From Burkholderia lata (GTDB taxonomy: Bacteria; Pseudomonadota; Gammaproteobacteria; Burkholderiales; Burkholderiaceae): a stretch of 64,000 bases of DNA. Position 1 is the stretch's first letter; each line of letters opens with the position of its first letter. Shown here piece by piece: positions 28,413 to 41,846 of the stretch. The stretch is taken from positions 62,001-126,000 of the forward strand of contig NZ_CABVQK010000012.1 of NCBI RefSeq assembly GCF_902499335.1, given 5' to 3'. The position numbers and the translations under genes are program-made. A model generated the notes under the pieces. The model saw nothing but the letters and a program-made list of their open reading frames with translations. It had not been told where the DNA came from and ran no database searches.

Positions 28413-28883
28413 GTGAATCTCAACGCAACTCTGTTTGCGCAAATGGTCGTGTTCCTGGTCCTCGCGTGGTTCACGATGAAATTCGTGTGGCCGCCGTTGA
28501 TCAACGCCCTCGACGAACGTTCGAAGAAGATCGCCGACGGCCTCGCCGCCGCCGAGAAGGGCAAGGCAGAACTCGACGCAGCGCACAAGCGCGTGGACCA
28601 GGAACTCGCGCAGGCCCGCAATGACGGCCAGCAGCGCATCGCCGACGCTGAAAAGCGTGCCCAGGCGGTCGCCGAGGAAATCAAGTCCAACGCCCAGGCT
28701 GAAGCCGCCCGCATCATCGCCCAGGCGAAGGCGGAAGCAGAACAGCAAATCGTGAAGGCGCGCGAAGCGCTGCGTGGCGAAGTCGCTACGCTGGCCGTGA
28801 AGGGCGCCGAGCAGATCCTGAAGCGCGAAGTCGATCAAACGGCCCACGCCCAACTGCTGAATCAACTGAAAGCCGAGCTCTGA
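28413..28883 (+). CDS. atpF: F1Fo ATP synthase subunit b
   Basis: Peripheral stalk subunit, 156 residues: one N-terminal membrane helix (about 5-27, [13 protein letters not shown]) and a long charged helix rich in Ala, Glu, Lys and Gln that forms the dimeric coiled coil. The start is GTG with AAGGAAA upstream. It ends 2 bp before atpH. Confidence 0.96.
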   Translation: MNLNATLFAQMVVFLVLAWFTMKFVWPPLINALDERSKKIADGLAAAEKGKAELDAAHKRVDQELAQARNDGQQRIADAEKRAQAVAEEIKSNAQAEAARIIAQAKAEAEQQIVKAREALRGEVATLAVKGAEQILKREVDQTAHAQLLNQLKAEL

Positions 28884-28885
28884 TC

Positions 28886-29425
28886 ATGGCCGAACTTGCA
28901 ACCATCGCCCGCCCTTACGCAGAAGCGCTGTTCCGCGTGGCCGAGGGCGGTGACATCGCCGCCTGGTCCACGCTCGTGCAAGAGCTGGCCCAGGTTGCGC
29001 GTCTGCCGGAAGTCCTGTCGGTCGCGTCGAGCCCGAAGGTGACGCGCACGCAAGTAGCCGAGTTGCTGCTTGCTGCGGTGAAGTCGCCGCTCGGAGCCGG
29101 CGCCGAAGCAAAGAACTTCGTGCAGATGCTGGTCGACAATCATCGCATCGCGCTGCTGCCGGAAATCGCCGAGCAGTTCGAGGCGCTCAAGAACGAACGT
29201 GAAGGTGCAGCCGACGCCGAGATCGTGAGCGCGTTCCCGCTGAACGGCGCGGATCTCGAGAGTCTCCTCTCGGGCCTCGAACGCAAGTTCAAGCGCAAGC
29301 TGAAACCGACGGTCGCAGTCGATTCGTCGCTGATCGGCGGCGTGCGCGTGACGGTCGGCGACGAAGTGCTCGACACCTCGGTTCGCGCGCGCCTCGCATC
29401 GATGCAGGCTGCGTTGACCGCCTGA
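28886..29425 (+). CDS. atpH: F1Fo ATP synthase subunit delta
   Basis: Connects the peripheral stalk to the top of F1. It has 179 residues: an N-terminal six-helix domain starting [15 protein letters not shown], the family signature, and a C-terminal domain with [19 protein letters not shown]. Only 2 bp separate it from atpF, and atpA follows after 44 bp. Confidence 0.96.
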   Translation: MAELATIARPYAEALFRVAEGGDIAAWSTLVQELAQVARLPEVLSVASSPKVTRTQVAELLLAAVKSPLGAGAEAKNFVQMLVDNHRIALLPEIAEQFEALKNEREGAADAEIVSAFPLNGADLESLLSGLERKFKRKLKPTVAVDSSLIGGVRVTVGDEVLDTSVRARLASMQAALTA

Positions 29426-29469
29426 GCGCCACGCCGGCACGCAACAGAATTGACTATCAGGAGCGAATA

Positions 29470-31011
29470 ATGCAACTCAATCCCTCTGAGATCAGCGAGC
29501 TGATCAAGAGCCGGATCCAGGGCCTTGAAGCGAGCGCAGACGTTCGCAACCAGGGCACCGTGATCTCCGTGACCGACGGTATCGTGCGTATCCACGGCCT
29601 GTCGGACGTGATGCAGGGCGAAATGCTCGAGTTTCCGGGCAACACGTTCGGTCTCGCGCTGAACCTCGAGCGCGACTCGGTCGGCGCGGTGATTCTCGGC
29701 GAATACGAACACATCTCGGAAGGCGACATCGTCAAGACGACGGGCCGCATTCTGGAAGTCCCGGTTGGTCCGGAACTCGTCGGCCGTGTGGTCGATGCGC
29801 TCGGCAACCCGATCGACGGCAAGGGCCCGGTCAACGCGAAGCTGACCGACGCGATCGAAAAGATCGCCCCGGGCGTGATCTGGCGTAAGTCGGTGTCGCA
29901 GCCGGTGCAGACGGGCATCAAGTCGATCGACGCAATGGTGCCGATCGGCCGTGGCCAGCGTGAGCTGATCATCGGCGACCGTCAGTGCGGCAAGACCGCA
30001 GTGGCGCTCGACGCGATCATCAACCAGAAGGGCAAGGACCTGATCTGTATCTACGTCGCGATCGGCCAGAAGGCTTCGTCGATCATGAACGTGGTTCGCA
30101 AGCTCGAAGAAACGGGCGCGATGGAATACACGATCGTCGTCGCCGCTTCGGCTTCGGATTCGGCAGCGATGCAGTACCTCGCACCGTACGCCGGCTGCAC
30201 GATGGGCGAATACTTCCGCGACCGCGGCCAAGACGCGCTGATCATCTATGACGACTTGACCAAGCAAGCCTGGGCATACCGTCAGATCTCGCTGCTGCTG
30301 CGTCGCCCGCCGGGCCGTGAAGCTTACCCGGGTGACGTGTTCTATCTCCACTCGCGTCTGCTCGAGCGTGCTGCTCGCGTGTCGGAAGAGTACGTCGAGA
30401 AGTTCACGAACGGCGAAGTGAAGGGCAAGAGCGGCTCGCTGACGGCACTGCCGGTCATCGAAACGCAGGCTGGCGACGTGACCGCGTTCGTTCCGACGAA
30501 CGTGATCTCGATTACCGACGGCCAGATCTTCCTGGAAACCGACCTGTTCAACGCAGGCATCCGCCCGGCAATCAACGCCGGCGTGTCGGTGTCGCGAGTC
30601 GGTGGCGCTGCTCAGACGAAGGTCGTGAAGAAGCTGTCGGGCGGTATCCGTACCGACCTCGCGCAGTACCGTGAACTGGCGGCATTCGCTCAGTTCGCAT
30701 CGGACCTCGACGAAGCGACCCGCAAGCAGCTCGAGCGCGGCCGCCGCGTGACGGAACTGCTGAAGCAGCCGCAGTACCAGCCGCTGCAGGTGTGGGAACT
30801 GGCCGTGTCGCTGTACGCCGCAAACAACGGCTACCTCGACGACCTCGACGTCAAGCAAGTGCTGTCGTTCGAGAAGGGCCTGCGCGAAAACCTGAAGACC
30901 AGCCACGCTGACCTCATCAAGCGCATCGAAGACACCAAGGATCTCTCGAAGGACGACGAAGGCGCACTGCGCTCGGCGATCGAATCCTTCAAGAAGTCCG
31001 GTGCCTATTGA
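29470..31011 (+). CDS. atpA: F1Fo ATP synthase subunit alpha
   Basis: Non-catalytic nucleotide-binding subunit of F1, 513 residues. Walker A is GDRQCGKT at 169-176, Walker B is within [13 protein letters not shown], and the family signature [14 protein letters not shown] is present. The start ATG follows CAGGAGCG. Long open frames on the opposite strand are shadows of its biased codon use. Confidence 0.98.
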   Translation: MQLNPSEISELIKSRIQGLEASADVRNQGTVISVTDGIVRIHGLSDVMQGEMLEFPGNTFGLALNLERDSVGAVILGEYEHISEGDIVKTTGRILEVPVGPELVGRVVDALGNPIDGKGPVNAKLTDAIEKIAPGVIWRKSVSQPVQTGIKSIDAMVPIGRGQRELIIGDRQCGKTAVALDAIINQKGKDLICIYVAIGQKASSIMNVVRKLEETGAMEYTIVVAASASDSAAMQYLAPYAGCTMGEYFRDRGQDALIIYDDLTKQAWAYRQISLLLRRPPGREAYPGDVFYLHSRLLERAARVSEEYVEKFTNGEVKGKSGSLTALPVIETQAGDVTAFVPTNVISITDGQIFLETDLFNAGIRPAINAGVSVSRVGGAAQTKVVKKLSGGIRTDLAQYRELAAFAQFASDLDEATRKQLERGRRVTELLKQPQYQPLQVWELAVSLYAANNGYLDDLDVKQVLSFEKGLRENLKTSHADLIKRIEDTKDLSKDDEGALRSAIESFKKSGAY

Positions 31012-31080
31012 TCCGCGAGTGACACACTGAGGCCGCGCGGGTGCTGATGCGCCCGCGCCGCTTCGGTCAAGGAGCAAGCT

Positions 31081-33416
<2,336 letters not shown>

Positions 33417-33567
33417 GGGTTCGAGTGAGTCGCATGGTGCGTGCTGGCCGGGATTAACAGTCGGACTGATAATCCCGGCCGGTCGCGCCGACCGCAACAC
33501 GCTCAATCCGCCGTGCATGGGATCGGCGCAGGCGCGCAAGTGCCCGCTCCGATCGACAGGAGTCGAT

Positions 33568-33993
33568 ATGGCAACCATCAAAGTAGACGTCGTCAGCGCG
33601 GAAGAGCAGATCTTCTCGGGCGAGGCGAAATTCGTCGCGCTGCCGGGCGAAACGGGTGAGCTGGGCATTCTGCCGGGCCACACGCCGCTGATCACGCGGA
33701 TTCGTCCGGGTGCGGTGCGCATCGAAGTCGAGGGCGGCAACGACGAATTCGTGTTCGTCGCGGGCGGCATTCTCGAAGTGCAGCCGGGCGCCGTGACGGT
33801 GCTCGCCGATACCGCGATCCGCGGCAAGGACCTCGACGCGGCGAAAGCCGAGGAAGCACGCAAGCGTGCCGAGGAAACGCTGCAGAACGCGAAGTCGGAT
33901 CTCGACCTCGCGAAGGCGCAATCCGAGCTCGCGACCGCGATGGCGCAGCTCGAGGCGATCCAGCGTCTGGCGAAGATTCGCAGCCGGCACTGA
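33568..33993 (+). CDS. atpC: F1Fo ATP synthase subunit epsilon
   Basis: Regulatory rotor subunit, 141 residues: an N-terminal beta-sandwich ([31 protein letters not shown]) and a C-terminal helical hairpin (about 88-140) that can inhibit hydrolysis. ACAGGAGTCGAT precedes the ATG. Last gene of the operon; it is followed within 30 bp by a strong terminator. Confidence 0.97.
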   Translation: MATIKVDVVSAEEQIFSGEAKFVALPGETGELGILPGHTPLITRIRPGAVRIEVEGGNDEFVFVAGGILEVQPGAVTVLADTAIRGKDLDAAKAEEARKRAEETLQNAKSDLDLAKAQSELATAMAQLEAIQRLAKIRSRH

Positions 33994-34018
33994 GCCGCGC
34001 CGCGTATCCCGCGAAAGA

Positions 34019-34044
34019 AAGCAGCCTTCGGGCTGCTTTTTTTT
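34019..34044 (+). terminator. intrinsic terminator of the atp operon
   Basis: AAGCAGCC-TTCG-GGCTGCTT: a perfect stem closed by a stable TTCG loop and followed by eight T in all. Confidence 0.93.
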
Positions 34045-34248
34045 CGTCCGCCGTGTTCGTCTGATTATTTGCGGGTCGGATCATTCCGTCCGGTCGTGCT
34101 ATTTCATCCGTCCGCCGTGATTTGATGTCAGAGTGTCGTCAGCCGCGCGCGTCATCATCCGCGTGGAGGCTGTCCGTCACGATTGCGTGGCGGAGGCGGG
34201 CGCCGAAGGCGCGTGCAGGCCGATCAGACAAAAATGACGGAGACATTC

Positions 34249-35976
34249 ATGGCAGCAGACCTTGGCGTGGGTGCGCTGATCGCGCCCGAAAACGGCTTGT
34301 CGTACGTGCGTGGCACAACCGACGTGCCGCTGTCCGAAGCGACGATTGGCCGGTTCCTGCTCGACACGGCCGGCCGCTTTCCCGATCGTCCGGCCGTCGT
34401 GTTCCGCGAGCAGCAGGTGCGCTGGACCTGGCGCGAGTTCGCGAACGAGGTCGACGTGCTGGCGGCCGGGCTGGGCTCGCTCGGCATCGTGAAGGGCGAT
34501 CGCGTCGGCATCTGGTCGCCGAACCGCAGCGAATGGCTGCTCACGCAGTTCGCGACCGCTCGGATCGGCGCTGTGCTCGTCAACATCAATCCGGCCTACC
34601 GGCTGTCGGAACTCGAATACGCGCTGAACAAGGTCGGCTGCAAGGCCGTGATCGCCGCCGAGCGCTTCAAGACTTCCGCGTACGTCGAGATGCTGCAGAC
34701 CATCGCGCCGGAGCTCGCGACCGCGACACCGGGCGAGCTGCATGCGGCGCGCGTGCCGAGCCTGCGCACGGTTGTGTCGATGGGCGACGTCGCCCCGGCC
34801 GGCATGTTCCGCTTCACGGACGTGATGGCGCGCGGCCGCCAGGCCGTCGATCCTGCGTTGCTCGATGCGATCGGTGCGACGCTCGCGGCCAGCGAGCCGA
34901 TCAACATCCAGTTCACGAGCGGTACGACCGGCAGCCCGAAGGGCGCGACGCTCACGCATCGCAACGTCGTCAACAACGGGCGCTCGATCGCGGCGGCGAT
35001 GCGTTTCACCGAGCAGGACACGCTGTGCATCCCGGTGCCGCTGTATCACTGTTTCGGGATGGTGCTCGCGGTGCTCGCGTGCGTGTCGAAGGGCGCGGCG
35101 ATGGTGTTCCCCGGCGAGGCGTTCGACCCGGTCGCGACGCTCGCGGCGGTGGCCGAAGAACGCTGCACCGCGCTGCATGGCGTGCCGACGATGTTCATCG
35201 CCGAGCTCGATCACCCCGAGTTCGCGAAATTCGACCTGTCGACGCTGCGCACCGGGATCATGGCCGGTTCGCCGTGCCCGATCGAGACGATGAAGCGCGT
35301 CGTGTCGCAGATGCACCTGTCGGAGATCACGATCGCGTACGGGATGACGGAGACGAGCCCCGTGTCGTTCCAGAGCTCGACCGACGATCCGCTCGAGAAG
35401 CGCACGACGACGGTCGGGCGCATCCAGCCGCATCTGGAAGTGAAGGTCGTCGATCCGAGCGGCGGCATCGTGCCGGTCGGCGCGACGGGCGAGCTGTGCA
35501 CGAAGGGTTATTCGGTGATGCTCGGCTACTGGGACGATGACGCGAAGACGCGCGAGGTGCTGGTGGACGGCTGGATGCATACGGGCGACCTCGCGACGCT
35601 CGATGTGGACGGCTACTGCAACATCGTCGGCAGGCTGAAGGACATGGTGATTCGCGGCGGCGAGAACGTCTATCCGCGCGAGATCGAGGAATTCCTGTTT
35701 CGGCATCCGAAGATCCAGAGCGCGCAGGTGTTCGGCGTGCCCGATGCCAAGTACGGCGAGGAGCTGTGCGCGTGGATCGTGCTGCGCGCGGACGAGCAGA
35801 TGACCGAGGACGACGTGCGAGCGTTCTGCCAAGGGCAGATCGCGCACTACAAGATCCCGCGCTACATCCGCTTCGTCGACGAGTTGCCGATGACGGTAAC
35901 GGGCAAGGTACAGAAGTTCGTGATGCGCGACCGGATGATCGAGGAGCTGAAGCTCGACGTGCAGAAGACCGCGTAG
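34249..35976 (+). CDS. AMP-binding acyl-CoA synthetase
   Basis: ANL-superfamily enzyme that activates a carboxylic acid to its adenylate and then to the CoA thioester; 575 residues. The ATP-binding motif [16 protein letters not shown], the YGMTETSP block, [20 protein letters not shown] at the domain hinge and the C-terminal catalytic lysine in [10 protein letters not shown] are present. GGAGAC lies 6 nt before the chosen ATG; an ATG five codons earlier is also possible. It looks like a medium- to long-chain fatty-acid or aryl acid ligase, with substrate undefined. It stands alone, after the atp terminator. Confidence 0.9.
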   Translation: MAADLGVGALIAPENGLSYVRGTTDVPLSEATIGRFLLDTAGRFPDRPAVVFREQQVRWTWREFANEVDVLAAGLGSLGIVKGDRVGIWSPNRSEWLLTQFATARIGAVLVNINPAYRLSELEYALNKVGCKAVIAAERFKTSAYVEMLQTIAPELATATPGELHAARVPSLRTVVSMGDVAPAGMFRFTDVMARGRQAVDPALLDAIGATLAASEPINIQFTSGTTGSPKGATLTHRNVVNNGRSIAAAMRFTEQDTLCIPVPLYHCFGMVLAVLACVSKGAAMVFPGEAFDPVATLAAVAEERCTALHGVPTMFIAELDHPEFAKFDLSTLRTGIMAGSPCPIETMKRVVSQMHLSEITIAYGMTETSPVSFQSSTDDPLEKRTTTVGRIQPHLEVKVVDPSGGIVPVGATGELCTKGYSVMLGYWDDDAKTREVLVDGWMHTGDLATLDVDGYCNIVGRLKDMVIRGGENVYPREIEEFLFRHPKIQSAQVFGVPDAKYGEELCAWIVLRADEQMTEDDVRAFCQGQIAHYKIPRYIRFVDELPMTVTGKVQKFVMRDRMIEELKLDVQKTA

Positions 35977-36697
35977 CGCGGCATGAAGGCGGGAAAAACG
36001 CGGCGGCCTGCGGGCCGTTGCGCTTTCGATGGACGAAAAAAAGCGGGCTTATTAGCCCGCTAAAAACCACACGCTACGGGGTTAGCGCGAGGAGACCAAA
36101 GATGAAACCGAGTCCGGCGGGGGGCCGGAAACGACTCCAACAGGGATGCCCCTCGGAAGGGCTTCGGTACGTGACCGACTGGCTCGCAGCGCTTCGCGTC
36201 CGCTCACACTTGGCACACGAGACCGCATCCGTGTTGAAACCGTTGAGGCCATTGTGGGCGAATTAATGACCCCTCGCGGTAACAAAGTGTTTCAGGTTGT
36301 AACGCCCGCCAGATAAGGCTTTCCGGGATTTTTTGCTGTTTTTGAGGGCCTGAGAAAGGTCATTTTTACTCATATTTTCCGCAGCGTTTTCAGCGCATGC
36401 GCGCGATGCGTTTTTAATGCGTATCAGGCTCGACGAATTGCCGATTTGCACGCGAGAAAATGCGCCTTTCGGTCGATACCGCGCATGACGATTCATTCGT
36501 CAGAAAGATTTTGAAACGTGATTGGCATGCGCGGAAGTCGGCCTTTCGGCCAATTCGGGGGCTTCCGGCCGATTTTGCCGGCGCCGGCACGCTGCATCGA
36601 AGTGTAACGGCGGCGCTTCGGCCGCCGCCGCGCAGCGACTTTTGCGGCGGTGGCCACGGGGTCGGTGCCCGCTATCGGCCGCCGCGCACGTGCCCGC
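35977..36697 (-). other. 721-bp gap with AT-rich stretch, possible minus-strand transcript
   Basis: No gene can be called firmly. About 36270-36530 is much richer in A/T than the surroundings. A hairpin terminator near the left end faces minus-strand transcription although the nearest known minus-strand gene stops 640 bp away. Two small minus-strand frames exist (56 codons ending near 36082 and 77 codons ending near 36263), as does a plus-strand 54-codon frame starting at 36101 after AGGAGACCAAAG. None resembles a protein I know. GC-rich hairpins just downstream of the dehydratase gene (36605-36635) may end that transcript. Confidence 0.45.
36036..36061 (-). terminator. intrinsic terminator for minus-strand transcription, no assigned gene
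   Basis: A perfect 8-bp stem AGCGGGCT / AGCCCGCT with a 4-nt loop. Read on the minus strand it is followed by seven T; on the plus strand the run is A on the left side only, so it serves minus-strand RNA. Confidence 0.75.
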
Positions 36698-37498
36698 TTA
36701 CTTCAGCCATTTGTCCGAAATCGCCTGGTATTCGCCGGTCGACAGCGCGAGATGCAGCCATTGGTCGACGTACTGCTGGAACGCGGCGTCGCCGCGCGGC
36801 ACCATGTACGCCTTCTCGCCGAACTGGAACGGCTTGTCCGGGTGCACCGAGCACAGGCCCGGATTCAGCTTTTGCTGCAGCAGCGTCTCGGACGCATCCG
36901 TCACCATTACGTCCGCCTTGCCCGCGAGGATCTGCTTGAAGATCGTTACGTTGTCCGGATAGACGGTGAGGTTCGCGCGCGTGAAATATTGCTTCGCGAA
37001 ACGTTCGTTGGTGCCGCCCGGGTTCACGATCACGCGCGTTTCCGGCCGGTCGATCTGCGCGACGGTCTGGTATTTGTCGGCGTCCGCGCAGCGCGCGATC
37101 GGCGTCTTGCCGTCGACCACGTACGGCTGCGTGAAGAACACGCGCTTCTGGCGCTCGAGCGTCGTCGACACGCCGCCCACCGCGATGTCGCATTTCGCGA
37201 CGAAATCGCCAGTCAGGTTCGGCCAGCTCGTCTTCACGTAGTCGGTCTTCACGCCGAGCGACTTCGCGAGCGATTCGGCCATGTCGATGTCGATGCCCTC
37301 GAAGCGGCCGTCCGCGCGGTAGTACGAATACGGCTTGTAGTCGCCCGTCGTGCACACGCGCAGCGTGCCGCGCGCGAGCACGTCGTCGAGCCGCGAGCCT
37401 GCGCCCGGTGCGGCGGCAGCGGCGCCCGCGCCGGTCTGCGCGTGCGCGGCGGCGCAGCAAAGCAGCGCGGCGGCGGCGAGCGTGGCGAATGTCTTCAT
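36698..37498 (-). CDS. pheC: periplasmic cyclohexadienyl dehydratase (PheC-like)
   Basis: An exported protein of 266 residues on the solute-binding-protein fold. As I recall Pseudomonas PheC, the match is close over the whole length: RLDDVLARGTLRVCTTGDYK, TSWPNLTGDF, PETRVIVNPGGTNERFAKQY, YPDNVTIFKQILAGKADVMV, then TDASE and FGEKAY. PheC converts prephenate or arogenate to phenylpyruvate or phenylalanine outside the cytoplasm. A signal peptide with an alanine-rich h-region precedes it, followed by an Ala/Gly/Pro linker. Automated annotation would often call this an amino-acid ABC binding protein, but no ABC partners are nearby. Divergent from hemE. Confidence 0.82.
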   Translation of the reverse strand: MKTFATLAAAALLCCAAAHAQTGAGAAAAAPGAGSRLDDVLARGTLRVCTTGDYKPYSYYRADGRFEGIDIDMAESLAKSLGVKTDYVKTSWPNLTGDFVAKCDIAVGGVSTTLERQKRVFFTQPYVVDGKTPIARCADADKYQTVAQIDRPETRVIVNPGGTNERFAKQYFTRANLTVYPDNVTIFKQILAGKADVMVTDASETLLQQKLNPGLCSVHPDKPFQFGEKAYMVPRGDAAFQQYVDQWLHLALSTGEYQAISDKWLK

Positions 37499-37647
37499 CG
37501 GTCTCCTCCTTCGTTTCGTTCGATATGAGCGTCCGATCATAACGGAGCCATCGCGCGCGTCATATGGCCGCCATCGCGTCGGCATACGCAGCCCGACGGC
37601 GGCTGTCCGGTAAAATGCCGCTTTGCCTTCGCATCGTCGCTCCTACC

Positions 37648-38742
<1,095 letters not shown>

Positions 38743-38850
38743 ACGCAAGCGCTGTCATGCTGCACTGCGGTGTGACAGCGTTTCGTTGTCGGCACTAAAC
38801 AGGGCGCAACCCCGCACCGGTTGCCGATTCAGTGCTTGTCAAGACTTGAC

Positions 38851-38859
38851 TTATACACA
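38851..38859 (+). promoter_or_regulatory. DnaA box
   Basis: TTATACACA, an exact match to TTATNCACA, followed at once by TTTTCCACG with one mismatch. Confidence 0.7.
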
Positions 38860-39040
38860 TTTTCCACGTTGCAGCGCGGTAGAGCCCTGTATCGGTCAAA
38901 TTGTCTCGCTATGGTTCGGTAATTTGAATAGCAGCCTTATGGAATAAGGCTCCGCGGGGCGCCGCAACAGGCGGCGAAAATCAGCGCAAAGCGCGGCCCC
39001 GCGTGCGTTGCGGCCAGTGAGCGGCGAGTTCTCAACAAAG

Positions 39041-39049
39041 TTATCCACA
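39041..39049 (+). promoter_or_regulatory. DnaA box
   Basis: TTATCCACA, the strongest consensus R-box, 148 bp before priA. Confidence 0.72.
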
Positions 39050-39196
39050 GGCTGGGCAGGGTATACGGCGATTCCTAATGCGAATCCAAAACTTAGCGCC
39101 GAATCTGAAGTTTTACTTTAAGTTCGCTGCCCCGATGCGGGCGCGGATGCTGGCCGCCCATGTCCATTCGGCGTATGCCGCCGCCGGAGCGCCGCG

Positions 39197-41458
39197 ATGA
39201 GCGGCACCTACCTGCGCGTCGCGCTCGACCATCCGCTCGCCACCCTGTTCGATTACCGCTGCGACGCGCAACCGGCGCCCGGGCCCGGCACGCTCGTGCA
39301 GGTGCCGTTCGGCAAGCGGCAGGCCGTCGGGCTCGTCTGCGAAGTGACGACTCACACCGATGTGCCGCCGTCCCGGCTGCGCGCGATCGACGCGATCTGC
39401 ACCGACCTGCCGCCGTTGTCGCCGGACTGGCTCGCGCTCGTGTCGTTCGCCGCCGACTACTATCAGCGCGGGCGCGGCGAGGTCGCGCTGCCGGCGCTGC
39501 CGCAGGCGCTGCGCGATGCCGGGCGCTGGGGGCGGTTGCTCGCGCCCGAGGTGCGCTACCGGCCGACGGACGCCGGCCGCGCGGCGCTGCCCGATGCGTT
39601 ACCCGCGCGCGGGGCCGCGCTGCGGCGGCTCGCGCAGGCGCTGGTCGACACCGGCTCGCTGGCGCTGCCCGATGCGCGCGCGCTCCACCCGAAGGCCGCG
39701 GCCACGCTCGACGACTGGGCGGCACGCGGCTGGGTCGACGTCGAGGAGATCGGCTGGGCCGATGCGCCTGTGCCCAAAGCTGTGGATAACCTGTTGGCAG
39801 CCGGTGGACGAACTGTGCCGCCGGCGCTCACGGACCAGCAGGCCGAGGCGCTCGACGCGATCCGCGCCGCGCAGGGCTTCGCGCCGTTCCTGCTGCACGG
39901 CGTGACGGGCAGCGGCAAGACCGAGGTCTATCTGCATGCGCTCGCGTCGCTGCTCGACGCGCGTCCGGACGCGCAGGCGCTCGTACTCGTCCCCGAAATC
40001 AACCTGACGCCGCAGTTCGAGGCCGCGTTTCGCGCGCGCTTCGCGGGTGCGCTCGCCGATGATGCGATCGTCACGCTGCACAGCGGGCTCGCCGAGGGCG
40101 AGCGGGCGCGCAACTGGCTCGCCGCCCATACGGGCCGCGCGCGGATCGTGCTCGGCACGCGCCTCGCGGTGCTCGCGTCGATGCCGACGCTCGCGCTGGT
40201 CGTCGTCGACGAGGAGCACGAGCCTGCGTACAAGCAGCAGGAAGGGCTGCGCTATTCGGCACGCGATCTCGCCGTGTGGCGCGCGAAGCAGCTCGGCATC
40301 ACGGTCGTGCTCGGCTCGGCGACGCCGTCGCTTGAAAGCTGGTGGCAGGCCGAGCAGGGCCGCTACACGCGGCTCACGCTGTCGCGCCGCGCGGTGGCCG
40401 ACGCGACGCTGCCGACCGTGCGGCTGATCGACCTCGAAGAGGAGCGGCGGCGCGGGCGCGCGTCGATGGGCGGGCTGTCGGGGCCGCTCGTCGCGGGGCT
40501 GAAGGCGCGGCTCGAGCGCGGCGAACAGAGCCTCGTGTTCCTGAACCGGCGCGGCTACGCGCCGCAGCTCGCGTGCGACGCATGCGGCTGGGTCGCCGGC
40601 TGCCCGCGCTGCAGCGCGTACGTCGTGCTGCACAAGCCCGAGCACGCGCTGCGCTGCCATCACTGCGGCTGGGAAGCGCGCATTCCGAGGTCGTGCCCCG
40701 AGTGCGGGAACGTCGACATCGCGCCGCTCGGGCGCGGCACGCAACGGATCGAGGAGGCGCTCGCCGAGGCGGTGCCGGGCGCGCGCGTGCTGCGGATCGA
40801 CGCGGACAGCACGCGCCGCAAGGGCAGCGCGCAGGCGCTCTTTTCCGATGTGCACGCGGGCGAGGTCGATATCCTCGTCGGCACGCAGATGATCGCGAAG
40901 GGGCACGACTTCCAGCGCGTGTCGCTCGTCGGCGTGCTCAATGCGGACACCGCGCTGTTCTCGCACGACTTCCGCGCGAGCGAACGGCTGTTCGCGCAGC
41001 TGATGCAGGTGAGCGGCCGCGCGGGACGCGCCGGGCTGCCGGGCGAGGTGCTCGTGCAGACGCGTTACCCGCGTCACGCGCTGTACCACGCGCTCGGGCG
41101 GCAGGACTACGTCGGCTTCGCGAATTCGACGCTCGGCGAGCGCCGCGACGCGCACCTGCCGCCGTTCGTCTACCAGGCGCTGCTGCGCGCCGAAGGGCGC
41201 ACGCTCGACGCGGCGCTCGCGTTCCTGCTGCAAGCCGCGGCCGCGTTGCCGGGGCTGCCGGGCGCCGATCGCGTGACCGTGTACGACGCAGTGCCGATGA
41301 CGATCGTCAAGGTCGCGAACGTCCATCGAGCGCAGCTGCTGCTCGAAAGCGCGTCGCGGGCGGCGCTGCAGCATGCGCTGCGCGCATGGCAGCCGGAGCT
41401 GCGCGCGCTGAAGGGCGTGTTGCGGTGGAGCGTCGAGGTCGATCCGCTGGATATCTGA
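39197..41458 (+). CDS. priA: primosomal replication restart helicase
   Basis: PriA reloads the replisome at repaired forks. It has 753 residues: an N-terminal DNA-binding region (1-110), winged helix, helicase core with Walker A GVTGSGKT at 235-242 and Walker B VVVDEEHEPAYK, an inserted zinc-binding segment with paired cysteines (LACDACGWVAGCPRC, LRCHHCGW, CPECG), and the motif V-VI region GTQMIAKGHDF and QVSGRAGRAG. Length and zinc cysteines are complete. A consensus DnaA box lies within codons near 195. Confidence 0.96.
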   Translation: MSGTYLRVALDHPLATLFDYRCDAQPAPGPGTLVQVPFGKRQAVGLVCEVTTHTDVPPSRLRAIDAICTDLPPLSPDWLALVSFAADYYQRGRGEVALPALPQALRDAGRWGRLLAPEVRYRPTDAGRAALPDALPARGAALRRLAQALVDTGSLALPDARALHPKAAATLDDWAARGWVDVEEIGWADAPVPKAVDNLLAAGGRTVPPALTDQQAEALDAIRAAQGFAPFLLHGVTGSGKTEVYLHALASLLDARPDAQALVLVPEINLTPQFEAAFRARFAGALADDAIVTLHSGLAEGERARNWLAAHTGRARIVLGTRLAVLASMPTLALVVVDEEHEPAYKQQEGLRYSARDLAVWRAKQLGITVVLGSATPSLESWWQAEQGRYTRLTLSRRAVADATLPTVRLIDLEEERRRGRASMGGLSGPLVAGLKARLERGEQSLVFLNRRGYAPQLACDACGWVAGCPRCSAYVVLHKPEHALRCHHCGWEARIPRSCPECGNVDIAPLGRGTQRIEEALAEAVPGARVLRIDADSTRRKGSAQALFSDVHAGEVDILVGTQMIAKGHDFQRVSLVGVLNADTALFSHDFRASERLFAQLMQVSGRAGRAGLPGEVLVQTRYPRHALYHALGRQDYVGFANSTLGERRDAHLPPFVYQALLRAEGRTLDAALAFLLQAAAALPGLPGADRVTVYDAVPMTIVKVANVHRAQLLLESASRAALQHALRAWQPELRALKGVLRWSVEVDPLDI
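39781..39789 (-). promoter_or_regulatory. DnaA box inside priA
   Basis: TGTGGATAA, exact consensus on the minus strand, 740 bp from the previous perfect box and in opposite orientation. Confidence 0.6.
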
Positions 41459-41846
41459 GCCGAGCGGCGCGCCATCCGGCCGTCGTGCGGCCTGCGGCTG
41501 CGTTGCACCCCGGGCCACCGGGCCGGGTACCCCCGAACCGACTCTTGCCGCTCGGCCGCGCCCGGGCGCCACACCCACCGTCACACCCAGTGCAACCCGT
41601 TTTCGTCCGCCGCCACGCGCGCGGAAGGTTGCGCACGCATGTCAAATCGGCCCGCTCAGGGAAAACACCGATCCTCCGACCACGGGCAACTCCTAGGTTG
41701 CAACCGCATAAGTGGCTGATTATATTGAGTAACTTATGGGTGCAACCTATCTCGCAATTTGGTTGCACCTTTTTATTGCGTGCCGTAGGATTTCGCGCAT
41801 CCTCTCACACCATATTGCCGGGCTCGCACCGGCGCACGAACCCACC
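41459..41846 (+). other. 388-bp priA-putA gap (putA control region)
   Basis: No gene. The left half is GC-rich and featureless; the right 150 bp are AT-richer and carry GTTGCA motifs and the presumed putA promoter (TTATATTGAGTAACTTAT region). Confidence 0.6.
41697..41768. promoter_or_regulatory. PutA operator cluster
   Basis: Three copies of GTTGCA or its complement occur at 41698, 41742 and 41763; the first is within the perfect palindrome GGTTGCAACC. GTTGCA is the core recognised by E. coli PutA through its ribbon-helix-helix domain, and the PutA encoded here has that domain. Autorepression in the absence of proline is therefore likely. Confidence 0.75.

Larger units (their letters stand above)
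38743..39196. other. 454-bp hemE-priA gap with DnaA boxes
   Basis: Non-coding. It holds two perfect DnaA boxes (TTATACACA and TTATCCACA), a near-match TTTTCCACG directly after the first, a perfect 8-bp hairpin AGCCTTAT-GGA-ATAAGGCT at 38933-38951, and an AT-rich tract at about 39070-39125 just before priA. A third perfect box lies inside priA. This is the densest set of DnaA sites in the window. It could be an origin-like or DnaA-responsive element; gene polarity does not flip here. Confidence 0.55.
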
